The notes beneath the pieces are model-generated. The model saw only the letters and a list, made by a program, of their open reading frames with translations. It was not told the DNA's origin and ran no database searches. A stretch of DNA of 64,000 nt. It comes from Rhynchopus sp. YZ270_cl-10. Taxonomy: Eukaryota; Euglenozoa; Diplonemea; Diplonemida; Diplonemidae. The stretch's first letter is position 1, and each line of letters starts with the position of its first letter. Shown one piece after another: positions 20,001 through 29,871 of the stretch. The position numbers were made by a program, and so were the translations under genes. The DNA lies in NCBI GenBank assembly GCA_964035575.1, contig OZ037912.1, positions 62,001 through 126,000 of the forward strand, in the 5' to 3' direction.

Positions 20001-20202
20001 GGCGGCCAAGTAGAGTCTCGCACCCAGGTTCCCCCGCGAAATAGCTTGCCAGCCACATCCGCGCGCTGGTGGGCCGCTCCTTTACCATTTCCTGCACCGC
20101 AGTGTCCACGAGCTGCGCAACATCGTGGTTCCGCAGGTACTCAAACACCTCGTTCTCCCCTTGCAGGTCATCGTCCACAGAGGAGATGTCGGTTGGGACC
20201 AT
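17087..20202 (-). CDS. DPY-30/RIIa protein with nicotinamidase-like domain lacking the catalytic Cys
   Basis: Two exons, 20202-18247 and 17200-17087, across a 1,046-bp intron (donor GTATAA, acceptor aacacag, phase 0) give 689 residues. Residues 17-55 (FEYLRNHDVAQLVDTAVQEM) resemble the RIIa/DPY-30 dimerisation motif common in axonemal proteins; a short coiled coil follows at about 68-85. Residues 155-420 follow the nicotinamidase/isochorismatase fold: D164 in MVIDAQNDFF, metal ligands D213 and H215 in RDYHPHNH, H232 in FPPHCIQG, and K268 in AFKGF. The nucleophile position reads LDYGV, so the usual Cys is Gly371 (codon GGG). The protein is probably a scaffold or ligand-binding pseudoenzyme, possibly flagellar. 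The C-terminal 200 residues are a separate unrecognised region. The intronless reading ends after two read-through codons, while the splice adds a well-behaved 37-residue tail. Confidence 0.82.
17571..17668. repeat. Repeat matching the flank of the 13290-16079 element
   Basis: GTTGAACGCAGCCAAAA, GAATTTTGG and AGTCGGTATCA match 13210-13287 in the same order. In that copy the TIR element interrupts the repeat directly after the ATCA word, so this copy looks like a pre-insertion site. Confidence 0.55.
17790..18180 (+). pseudogene. Coding-like remnant on the plus strand inside an intron
   Basis: Plus-strand stretches with gene-like codon use occur in three frames: KSALDDHFLVIWDLVQQTER (about 17845-17905), VFAFNIPIDLFWG (about 17970-18005), VYTNMHCDDIRMQDEELNKA (about 18007-18066) and AEELFSDANLTLNGKNPQ (about 18110-18165). 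No frame is continuous. It lies in the intron of the minus-strand DPY-30 gene. The minus strand also has an open frame (17751-17978), so strand is not certain. Likely a decayed or captured gene fragment; family not recognised. Confidence 0.35.
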
Positions 20203-20340
20203 TAGAGGGGGGTGGGGATGAGGATGGGTGGTGGCTTAAGAGGGAGAAGAGGAGAGCCTCAAGGGGGAGGAGGAGGGGTGGGAGGAATACCCGGGTATTT
20301 GTGTAAGTTGTGTCCTAAAGGGAGAGGGTTAAAAAAAGAG
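20203..20340. other. Intergenic upstream of the DPY-30 gene
   Basis: A purine-rich G/A stretch follows the start codon on the plus strand. On the coding strand this is a pyrimidine tract suitable for trans-splicing. No gene seen. Confidence 0.4.
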
Positions 20341-20476
20341 AAGTTGAAACGCATCTCAGTCGAGTTCATGCAAAGGGTGGGATGTGGCTGTTCCGTACCG
20401 TAAGAGAACGGAGAGTGGTTCACAACTGCTTGGCGAATCACGCGACCTCTTTATACCCTAGCCCCCTTTTTTTTTA
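20341..20476 (+). repeat. SINE-like repeat, copy 2, with T-run terminator
   Basis: Same family as 11158-11275 (GTTGAAACGCATCTCAGTCG, GTTCCGTACCGTAAGAGAAC, GAATCACGCGACCTCTTTAT). It ends in a run of nine T, a plausible pol III terminator. Homology with the 45173 copy continues a few bases past the T run. Confidence 0.5.
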
Positions 20477-20990
20477 CGGCCCAAAAAAGAATGTTGATGT
20501 ACTCAAGAGAAAAAAACGCCTTCTTGTGAGGTGGATAAACGGGATCGCCTCGTGTCGCTGTCAGGGGAAGAGGGGTAGCGTGGGAGAAAGGGGGCCTTTT
20601 TATTTGATTTTTTTTTTTTTTTTTTGGACAAAAAAGAGCGAAAAGTTGAAAGATGAATTATGCCTTGCGTGCATACATACATCTTTCAACTTTAAAGAAA
20701 GATTGGGAATAGTGGGGTGGGGTGGGGTGGGGTGGGGGTGCATCTATTGAAACAAAAAACAAAAAGGTAATATTTATCAGTTCTACGTACAAAATAGGGT
20801 GTTTTTTTCTTGCATGGATTGACTATAAGCCAAACTGTTTCCGTTGTTGGAAACCACCTCCGCATCTGCTTGCAATCACACAATACACACTTCATGGGCA
20901 ATGTCCCCGCTATTCGCAACCACTCCACATCTGCTTTCAAACACACACAAATTTTGGGGCCATATTCTGTGCAAGAATTGCCCCTATTAT

Positions 20991-20994
<4 letters not shown>

Positions 20995-21022
<28 letters not shown>
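20995..21022. repeat. CA dinucleotide microsatellite
   Basis: About 13 CA repeats in the spacer downstream of the coiled-coil gene. A similar TG run lies at 6950-6968 just inside the acceptor of the 6838-8411 gene, and both are followed by related sequence (gggccatattctgtgcaaga and its complement near 6985-7005), so these spacers share a short repeat. Confidence 0.6.
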
Positions 21023-21138
21023 TCTGCTCTTTTATTTTTCATTGTTACCCCTTACTGGGGGGCACAGAAGACCCCCTCCCCCTCCTCTTCTCCTCCTCCT
21101 TGCATTCACCATGTCAGCGCTTTTTTAGGGTTTTTTTG

Positions 21139-22737
21139 TTAGTTTCCGGGACTGGCAGTGGTGTTAGGCGACGCAGAATTTCTGTTAGGTGACACAGGGA
21201 ACGCCACACCACCCCCGCCCCCACCACCAATGCCCAACGGTGAGTACGGAGGCGGGAGCAGGGCGACCACCTCTGCATCCAGCAGCCGTGCGCTCTTGTC
21301 CTCCAGCTGCCCCGAAAGCGTGTCGAGCTTTGCCCCCAGCGTGGTGATGTAGTGCTTCAACCTCATGTCCTCGCGTTGCAGCCGCTCGACGTCTCGCAAC
21401 GCTGCGTCCTTGTCGGCCTTTAGTGCGGACACCTCCATCTGCCCCTGCTGCTTGCGCATCACCTCCACATCCTCCTTTAACGCTGCCAGCTCCGTCTTTA
21501 ACGAAGCGTTCTCCGCACCCAACCTCTGCAGCGATACATTAGTTGCGAGCAGCTGTGTCTTCTTTTCTGCAACAAGCTCAGCGTAGTCGTCGCACACAGC
21601 GGCCTTCGCTTTGGATACCGCCAAGGCGAGGTCTGTGTACTGCTGGGAGGTATGTGTGTTTGCAAGGTTAAATGCTTCTGGAGAGAGTGGGTCATCTGTG
21701 GTGGTGTGTCTGCGTTTTGGTGAAGGTGTGGCGGCGCTGTACGCGCTGTGTGTCGTGCTGTGTGCAGGGTCAGCGAAGGTGATCCACGCCTCTGCTTCAC
21801 GGCGAAGGTTTTCTATTGAGGTGTCACGGAGCTGCACCAAGGCGGTCAGCATGGTGATCTGTTCGTCGCGTGCACGCAACGCAGATCGCAGTGCAGCGGC
21901 CTCCTCTGCACCCGCATCAGCCTCGCGCTGCAGACACGCCACAACCCTCCCTTCATCCCCCACCCCCGCCCCCCGCAGTGCCCCCACCTCCTTCAACCTC
22001 TTCACCTCCCGCGCCTTCTCCTCCACCACAGCCTCCAACCCCTTTTGTGTTTCCCCTAGCTGCCACATCACCTTGCAACGTACGTTCAGGTCGTACCGCA
22101 GCTTGCCGTTTTCCTTAAGAAGACGTGCCACGTGCTTGGCGATGTCAGGGTGTGAAGAGGAGCTTGGAGTGGCGACTGGAGTAGGTGGGGCAGGGGTGGC
22201 GGCAGTGCTGTCTTGAAGCGTTTTGATTGTACGTTGTGCTTCTTTGAGTCGTTTTTGTGCGTGTTTTTCGCGTTGTTCTGCCATTTTTTCGCGTTCACGG
22301 AGCTCAGCGCAGAGGCGCTGTTGACGGTATGCGTCCAGTTTGTGGATCTCTGTGTACTCTTGCAGACGCTGGCGGAGCTGCGGGAGGTCTTTCTGGTCTG
22401 CTTTCGTTGTGTTGAATTTGTTGCGCCAGAAGGTCGCGAGCTTGCGTAGCTTCACAGGGTCGTCTTCGTGGTGGAGTGCCTCACCACCTGGGGTTGGTGT
22501 TGGTGTGGCAGCCTCGAGAGGCGTGGGTGGTGCGTGGTCAGGGTCGGCCTCTGTGTCGTGGTCGTGAGGCTGTGTGTCTGCTGTTGGTGTTGCTGTGTGC
22601 GGTGGTGGTGGTGGTGGTGGTGCATGTGCTGCAGCCTGTGACACCTCCTCCTTCTGTTTCCTTATCAACTCCTCCACCTCACCCCGATGACGTGCCCGAA
22701 TGGCCTCAGTGTCGAGGGTATGAGGTGCTTGGTGTGT
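21139..22737 (-). CDS. Long coiled-coil protein, main (third) exon
   Basis: The third and largest exon, 532 codons, begins directly after a ttcttcacag acceptor at 22738. The frame upstream of that AG is open but low-complexity Thr/Pro, so it was excluded. Joined to the exons at 23287-23400 and 28742-28801 the protein has 590 residues. Heptad-rich segments dominate (RARHRGEVEELIRKQKEEVS near its start, REKHAQKRLKEAQRTIKTLQ, then several more), separated by Pro/Thr/Ser linkers. The C-terminus has a Gly run (GGGGGGG) and Ser/Pro-rich tail. It is a probable filament or cytoskeletal scaffold; no specific family was recognised. The gene lies between the DOMON triplet and the DPY-30 gene on the same strand. 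Confidence 0.8.
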   Translation of the reverse strand, partial: THQAPHTLDTEAIRARHRGEVEELIRKQKEEVSQAAAHAPPPPPPPHTATPTADTQPHDHDTEADPDHAPPTPLEAATPTPTPGGEALHHEDDPVKLRKLATFWRNKFNTTKADQKDLPQLRQRLQEYTEIHKLDAYRQQRLCAELREREKMAEQREKHAQKRLKEAQRTIKTLQDSTAATPAPPTPVATPSSSSHPDIAKHVARLLKENGKLRYDLNVRCKVMWQLGETQKGLEAVVEEKAREVKRLKEVGALRGAGVGDEGRVVACLQREADAGAEEAAALRSALRARDEQITMLTALVQLRDTSIENLRREAEAWITFADPAHSTTHSAYSAATPSPKRRHTTTDDPLSPEAFNLANTHTSQQYTDLALAVSKAKAAVCDDYAELVAEKKTQLLATNVSLQRLGAENASLKTELAALKEDVEVMRKQQGQMEVSALKADKDAALRDVERLQREDMRLKHYITTLGAKLDTLSGQLEDKSARLLDAEVVALLPPPYSPLGIGGGGGGGVAFPVSPNRNSASPNTTASPGN

Positions 22738-23286
22738 CTGTGAAGAAAAGGGGTGTTGAGTGGTAGTGGGGTGGGGTGGGGTGGTGTAAAAAAATTTACA
22801 TGTAAAGCACATGTCATGTCATTTACTTCACCGTCGTGTAAAAGAGAACAAAATGCTGGACGAAAAGGAAAAGAAAATACGGTACATTTTGCAGGCTTTT
22901 CTAAAAACAAAAAAAAAAAAAACCATTCTGGTAAAGCCACGGTGCGCAATATTTCAAAAAATAAAAATGTGAGGTAAAAGCCCGTTTCAAATTGCACCTT
23001 TTTTACAGCCACACCATGGCATGGTAGGGAAGGGTGGAATGCACACTTCCATTCGATATATCTTGGGGCTACACCACAGATCCCTTTTCCCACCCCATTT
23101 CCCCCCCCCCAAAAAAAACTTCAGAATCAGTTCTTTGGACCTAATTCCGAGGACCAAGCTAATATCCTGCCCGGAAACGCCCCAGAACGCCCCGGAAATT
23201 TTTCGGGGCGTTCCAAAAGGAATTACCAAATATGGAATTAGGGGTGTGCACTTGACACTCTGGCGTCAACACCGTTACTTACATAC

Positions 23287-23400
23287 CGCTACGTCGACGG
23301 TGTTAGAGAAGGCCTGCAGGACGTGCGACGAGCGTGCTTCGATGATACGCGAGCCTACCAGGGGCTGCTTCATGTCACGGTCCACTTGCTTCAGAAGCTC
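23287..23400 (-). CDS. Coiled-coil protein, internal exon 2
   Basis: A 114-base exon encodes 38 residues starting ELLKQVDRDMKQPLVGSRII and ending SNTVDVA. It is bounded by an acceptor (aacccgcag) and a strong donor (GTATGTAAG), both phase 0, which fits exon 1 and exon 3. It was found by reading splice signals and frame. Introns: 22738-23286 (549 bp) and 23401-28741 (5,341 bp). Codon use matches the other genes. Confidence 0.68.
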
Positions 23401-23771
23401 CTGCGGGTTGGGGTTTTTGATAAATAAATATTTTTTTTGAATAGATAAAATTCACGGATGCTGCCAGATCTGGCCAGATCTCCAGATCTGGGCCTCCCAG
23501 ATCTGGCCAGATCTGGAAATTTTTTTTTTTTTTTTGAAAAAAAAAATTTTCCCAGACGTCCCAGATCTGGCCAGATCTGGCCAGATCTGGCCACATCTGG
23601 GAGATCTGGGACGTCTGGGAAAATTTTTTTTTCCAGGTACCCCCAATGACATAACGAAGTATCGCTTGAAGTACCGTTCAATATACGTTGCTCGTGTGTG
23701 CAAGTTACGAAGTAGGACACACAAGGTATATCAAACGATAAATCAATCAGATAAACGTTACATCATTGGAA

Positions 23772-24603
23772 AATTGTTGGCACCGCCGCCCTGTCTTCGT
23801 ATTTATTACGTCGACAGGCCAAACAGCGTTGGGCTCAGAAGAAGCAGTGCAAAACACTGGGGATCAACATGAGAACCAACTCCCAACAACACAGGCTACC
23901 GAAGTAGCAGGTGGGGTGTTGCGGGTGTTTGGGGTGAAAGAAAATCGATTTTGGTAAGTTACAGCAGAAAATTCTTAAGTTTGCACAATTGAGAAGGGTG
24001 TTACCACTGCCTAATATTATTCGTACATGTGAACCGGTAAGGTCGAGAAGGGTGGACACGGCATACAAGTACAAGTACAAGTAAGACGTACCTTCTACAA
24101 AGGCTGAATTCGCAATTCTTAAGGGATTGAATTCAGCCCCCACGTGGTGTTTTTGAGAAAATCATTCCATGGTATACAGCTAATGGTTCCCGAAGAATGA
24201 TTCGCCCCTCCTCGTTCATGCAAACTTAAGAAAATTCTGAAGTAACTACAACCTGGCGTGCGGGTACAGATGCATTGCTTTGTTCTTTCCTCAAAGTCAT
24301 GTGTGATCTCTCGGGTCTGTACTAAAGTCAGTGTTTAGATAAGCATCCACTTGACTCGTTCTAACAACCGTTGAAATCTAGAACAAAACAATACACTGCC
24401 CCTTCTCACACCAAGCCGCCATGCTTCAAGAGCATGCCCTGGGCAAAAATTACTCTGACAAAAATTGGTTTTCTGGGGGAACGCAATATTTTCTTGTGCC
24501 TAGTCCTCCGCAAGAGCAGAGGACAGACTTTCCGGATCCCGAAGTCGAATTTCTTGCACTAGCTATGCTCCCTGGGTTAAATGGCTATAGCAGTGACTGA
24601 CTA
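23772..24603 (-). repeat. Core repeat shared by two foldback elements, copy B
   Basis: Inverted relative to copy A at 9548-10275, with the same order of shared words. It sits in a foldback element whose terminal motifs are unrelated to those of the element holding copy A. Confidence 0.65.
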
Positions 24604-24799
24604 AGAGTTTCATAATAATTAGGGTGGTCTATGGGGTGGGTTAATGGAAAAGTTGGTATATAAACCCGACTTTTACGATCGCCACCTGGTTTTCAAATAA
24701 TTGCACCAGCTCTTCCGTCGGCACTGCTTCGCTGTCACGATGAAGGGTCGTCGGTTCGGGTACCTGTTAAGAGAAATTGAATGTAAAAGTAGAGACTAC

Positions 24800-24840
24800 A
24801 ACAAAAAAACAAACAAACAAACAAACAAACAAACAAGAAG
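24800..24840. repeat. AAAC microsatellite
   Basis: About seven AAAC units inside the giant intron. Confidence 0.7.
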
Positions 24841-25084
24841 CCGCCCCGTACCCCTTAAACGTAAAAGTGACATTTTTGTTGACAAAAAAAAAAAAAAATA
24901 GCTAAAAAATAGCGGACATGTCGAAAAGGGAGAAAACCGGGGGGTTAAAAACATACCTTGCACTCGGCCCACTCTCCAGGTACAAAGAACATCACTGCAC
25001 GACAAACCCACTACTACGATAGAAAATAACTATTTTTTACCGAACAGAAAGGTCGTTTTATTGATGAGTGTTTTCTGAGTGCAC

Positions 25085-25375
25085 ACTCAGTGGGGACAAA
25101 ATGCAACACTTACCGAAAAAATTCTCCAATCGGACAAAAACCTTTCTAAACACCCAAAAAAAACACCTCAGTCCACATCCGCTGGGGTCGCGAGATGGAA
25201 ATATATGGTTTTACAGCTTTTGGGGGGTCTAGCGTGGGTCCCAGATGCATTTTGCAACGGGTCTGTGTGTGTGTGTGTGTGCCTCAACCGCTTCACAGTA
25301 CCCTTTTTTGTAACTGAAAACGACGCATCCTGTACCTAAGTGCACTGAAGCCTTGCTTGCGTCCTCCTTCGTGGT
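25085..25375. repeat. Dispersed repeat, copy in foldback element
   Basis: Matches 14446-14650 and 15345-15410 (AAAATGCAACACTTACC, TCCACATCCG, GAAATATATGGTTTT, CCCAGATGCATTTTGCA, CCTAAGTGCA). It ends with a TG microsatellite and a CATGCGAGAATCATTATCGC palindromic word. Confidence 0.6.
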
Positions 25376-25529
25376 TTTGGGCGTTCGCATGCGAGAATCA
25401 TTATCGCATTCGCACATGTAATTCTCGCATCACGGAGAGGATTTTAGCGTTACGTGACCACAAAAAAAGTGCACAAAATTATTAGGTCGAAAATCACCTT
25501 GCACTTGTGAAGGCATTGCTAAGGAAATG

Positions 25530-26220
25530 TGAAATATGCGTGTTTTTGGTACACAAAAGTGCGTTTTGGGTGGTTCTGAAGGGTCAAAACACCAAAAAAA
25601 TGCGTTTTTTTTGCATTTTTGGTCACCCAAGGACCCACTATTTTGGTTGATATTTTTTTTTTCCCTTTGCGAAAAAGTACCCAAAAAGCACGGCTATAAA
25701 AACGCTAAGGAAAAATCGATATTCATTTTTTGGGCAGAGAAGTGCGTTTTAGGCGCCCACCGACGGTCAAAACATCAAAATTTTTGTGTTTTTGGCATCT
25801 TTGGACACCCAAGGACCCACTATCAGGGGTGAATTTTTTTTTGCCTGAGATTTGCCTTTGCCAAAAATCGAAAAAAAAAATTATGAAGGAAATTGCTAAG
25901 AAAAAGTCGAAATTGTGGGCCCCTGTAGTGCATATGGCGGTACCCCAGATCGTCAAAACACCCGACTCTTGCGTTTTTTTGCACTTTTTGGTGCACAAAA
26001 ACCCTACTCAGGGGTCAAAATTTTCCCGGGAAAAAAAATTTTTTTTTCGAGATTTTTCAAAAATCGACTTGTCTTTGGTAAAAACCACGAAATTTCGGGT
26101 GCGCGAAACCACGTTTTAGACCCCCACAGATGCTCAAAAGTGTCAAATTTTGCTTTTAACGGCCTCAAATCGTCGAAATTAGCCCTATATAGGGGCGAAA
26201 AAAAAAATTCGAGAGTCCCT
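25530..26220. repeat. Degenerate tandem repeat, about 190-bp unit
   Basis: Three to four units, near 25535, 25735, 25915 and 26095. Each contains a TCAAAACA or TCAAAAGTG word, TTTTTGCGTTTTT-like stretches and a CCAAGGACCCACTAT or similar word. Strongly diverged; no coding content. Confidence 0.55.
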
Positions 26221-27837
26221 TTCCCTGGGAGACAATAGCCAGAAATCTGAGTTTTATTGTTCACTTTGTCAAAATCTCTTTGTTTTTCTCTTTGTCTATT
26301 TTTCCTGCATTTTTTATTCTCTTCTTTGTACTTTCTTTTGTTTTGGTTGTTGTTAGATAAGCTCAATCGCCTATCGAGTTCTGTGAATAGCACGGAACTC
26401 CTTTTCATGTGTATCCATGGAAATCAGTATCATATGTGATACCGGGGGGAGTTAGAGAAAAAATAGACAGAGAGAAAAATTGGAGGTAAAAAATTTTGAA
26501 AAAAGGTGTCGTTTGAGAAAAACAAACAAACGGACGCGCTGTGTGAAAAACGAGTGTTTCTCTGCGCGTGATATTTTGTGGGGAAGAATAAAACATTATG
26601 AAAAAAGCTCGTTGCGTTCCCACTATCGTTTCCGCTGCGCTCTCACTAGCGTTCCCACTCCATTCGGTTTTCTCTTACTTAAAAAAAAAAAAAAAAAATG
26701 GCCAGATTTCCAGATCTGGCCAGATCTGGGGTTTTTTTTTTTTTTTTGAAAAAAAAAATTTCCCAGATTCCCAGATCTGGCCAGATCTGGCCAGATCTGG
26801 AAACAAGATCTCCACATCTGGAAAACGAGCCAGATCTGGGAAATTGGCCCCCAAATCTGGCCAGATCTGGCAGCATCCGTGATAAAAGCAATAAATTACT
26901 TTTTATTTAAAACAAAAGGCACTCCGTATCCAAAACAGGGGGGCAGTCTGGGGACAAAAACAGATTTGTGTATTGGGGAGGGTGGGAGTGTTTTTCGCTA
27001 AAAGGTAGGATTAAAAGTAAAAGAAAATGATGTAAAACATCGGGTAGTCGGGTCCACTTGGAAAATACATAACTACATATAAGTAGTATATAAAGCACGT
27101 AGCCCTAAAAAGTACGAGGACCGAGAACCGACATGAATAGGGACCAAAGAGTCGTGGTGAATTCAAATAATGATCAGTTACCGAGAAACAACCACTGGTC
27201 GACAAACACTAGAAAAGGAAAATCAGCTGAAAAGAAAACGAAAACGTGATATTCTAACTTGTATCTGGCGTAATAAAAAACGGCGTCCACGTATCATTGG
27301 TTGAGCGACGCTTGCCCAGATGACCCGTACCAGGAGAATAAAATTACAAAGAAAAGGAAAATAACAAAATAAACAAAAAACACAACATGAGTATCCCAAA
27401 GTAGTATACAGACAGCACAACTCCCTACTAGGATGTGGCGGCAAGGCCGGTCTGACAACAAAGTTCTTGAAACTGCGGGTTGGGGTGGGGGATGGGGGGA
27501 AACCATGACGTACAAGACGGCACTTCTTTCTGGAGCAAAACCTAACCCACCCATGCCCATCATTTTACTGTTACGATGACTGGCCGTGTATCATAAACGT
27601 AGAACCGGATACCGTTTCTATACTTCCCTCATCCAAAAAAAATGAGTGAACTTTTGGAAAAGTGGACATTGCACAACCGCAACACAACCGAGGCAAACTA
27701 CACTACAACAATTTATCAAAAAAGAACCATTGATGTTCCAAGCATAGAGAGGCGACACTTAAGAACAGTGCCAGCGGTGCACAACCCTCCACACCACTCA
27801 GATCCTAAGTCTTACACTGCTTAGCCACTGCACTAAA

Positions 27838-28649
27838 CAGGGTTTTTTCTAGGGGGAGCGGGGGGGGACGGCGTCCCCCCCCAGATTTTGGGGGGAAACG
27901 CGTCCCCCCCCCGGGGGGGGACGCATTTTGACTTGGGAAAAAAGGATGTGGGGGGTGGTTGGGGGTCACCCGCACAGACCCCCATTTGGGACACAACGTA
28001 CGTAACCCGCACCAGAAAAAAAGGGGGAGGCAGGGAGGGGATAAGACGCGAAGCGCGTCTTATCCCCTTCCTGGCATCATTGTGAAGAGGATATAGCGAG
28101 GTGAAGTTTCAGACCGTGCCCCCAATTCACTCAATCTTTGCACCATTTGACGGACCGAACAAAAGAGTGAGAATAAGGGATCGGCAAAAATAAAAAAGTA
28201 GCGTACCGTGCGCCTGCGGCGCAACTCAAAACTTATGAGCGGAATACCACAGCCCTCTACCATAGTTTGGCTGTACAAATGTTCAATTTTAGGTCACAAT
28301 TTTTTGAAATGTTGCGTACCGTGGCTTCGCCAGAAAGTTCTGATATCATGACCGCCGTTTCTTCTTGTACTGAGGGAAGGTTCCGTGGAACATGAGAAAA
28401 AGGGTTGGTTTGGTTCTTGATGTTCGTTACCATCCCACGTTATCACGTATTTACGTGAAATGAACGGGCTTTTTTGCGCGGAGCGCGAAAATTATAGACC
28501 CCTTTTTGGACATATCTTCACGGTTTTGGAAAAATTTTCCATGAAGATAAGCGGAAACCCTGCTTGCACCTGCGAAAAAAAAAATTTTTTGGGTGGTTTT
28601 TTTGCGTCCCCCCCCAGATCTGAAAAAAAAAATCCTAGAAAAAACCCTG
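27838..28649. mobile_element. TIR element with CTAAA target duplication
   Basis: Left end CAGGGTTTTTTCTAGG and right end CTAGAAAAAACCCTG are inverted copies. CTAAA directly precedes the left end (27833-27837) and directly follows the right end (28650-28654). G/C homopolymer runs sit just inside both ends, and a GATAAGACGCG...CGCGTCTTATC hairpin lies at 28041-28070. At 812 bp without an ORF it is a non-autonomous element, possibly hAT-like, lying 92 bp from the donor of coiled-coil exon 1. Confidence 0.65.
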
Positions 28650-28741
28650 CTAAAGGAAAAAAAAAAAAACATGAGCGGGAGAAAACGAAAAAAAAGAAAA
28701 AAAGGGGGGAAAAGGGGGAATGCAACCACGTTGTTACATAC

Positions 28742-28801
28742 CTCTATCTCCATTGCATCGTGCAGGTTGTACTCCTGGTGCGCACTGAGCATTGCGCTCA
28801 T
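28742..28801 (-). CDS. Coiled-coil protein, exon 1 with start codon
   Basis: Sixty bases encode 20 residues (MSAMLSAHQEYNLHDAMEIE) and end exactly at a GTATGTAAC donor, phase 0. It is the nearest start-bearing, donor-ended frame upstream of exon 2 and no other gene lies between, so it is assigned to the coiled-coil gene at 21139. The reading across the junction (EIE|ELLKQ) is plausible. A ccactacaacccag acceptor lies about 45 bases upstream for trans-splicing. Confidence 0.58.
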
Positions 28802-29871
28802 GGTTTGAGTGTGTGCCTCTCCACCAGATCCTCTGCCCCTGTATGCTGGGTTGTAGTGGGGAAGAGGGTAGGGGTAGGGGTAGGGGCTGAGGGTGGTTGT
28901 GCAGACAAGGGGCTGAGGATGCTTTGAGGGGAGTGGTAAGTACTGTGCTTATGCTCTAGGAGAAGCTCCGATGAACGCTTTGTACTCAGGTGGCGACGTC
29001 GTGTGAAGGTGGTTGTGTGATAATACAGTAAGTATCAGTCAACGCTGTCGTAATAGACGCATGTCAAAGCGGCTGCGCTGTTGTGTGTGAATGGAGATTC
29101 AATTGTGTGCTTGTGTTGTGTTTGAGGGCATGGTTGTGGGGGAGAAGATGCTTTCTTTGTTGATTTTTGGAAGTATCGTTGAGTTTGAAATATATTTGCC
29201 AAAAGCATTGAATAAGAGTGGCAAGAGTGCACAAGCATGTCCCTGTCTCAAGTCTGCGAAACAGCACTGCCTCTCACAAGTGGAGGCATCTGGCTGTCTC
29301 TGTGACTCGACAGGGAAAAGATGGCACAATTTGTTGTATTTCCAGGAGGACAGAAAAGGGGAGTGAGGGGCAAAACGCACAGTGATAATGCTGCAGGTGA
29401 CAAAGAAAAGAAGAAAAATTGAAAACACGGATGTGCATCACGAGACACAACACATCCGAGAGATCACAACGCTCGAGGCAGTCAGAGTGGAAAAAACAGG
29501 GAATCCCAAGAACACGAATCACTACGTAGCATTGATCCGTTCGTTGAGTGCAAAATGAAAAAGAAACAAAAGAAAAAGATGACTGTGCCTCTCGTGCACA
29601 CACACCTAAAAAGAATGGAAAAAAAAACACACGTCAGTGACACAGGTCATTGTGTCGGCTTTGTGTCTTAACAAACAAAAATATTGATTAAAAGGTGGTC
29701 AGAACAATGAGAAATTCAGATTAGAACTCTCGCATGGCAGGACTATGTACTCTACTGATGTGTGGAATAAGGAAGCCCTAACGTGGGCTCACGTGGGCAC
29801 GTTGCAAGAAGGCAACGGGACACTACAGCTAATGGATACGGGTGATGCGGCTTTCACCTTGGTCGGTGTGC

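Larger units (their letters stand above)
23453..26881. mobile_element. Foldback element with CCAGATCTGG arrays, in a giant intron
   Basis: Both ends start CACGGATGCTGCCAGATCTG in inverted orientation and carry arrays of the palindromic word CCAGATCTGG (about 23463-23635 and 26700-26875), each with a T14-16/A9-10 snapback. Flanks ATAAAATT (left) and ATAAAAGC (right) agree at six of eight bases in register, compatible with an old 8-bp target duplication. The 3.4 kb element fills much of intron 1 of the coiled-coil gene. Its interior holds core repeat copy B, the GTCCACATCCG repeat and a degenerate 190-bp tandem repeat. No transposase-like ORF. Confidence 0.7.
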
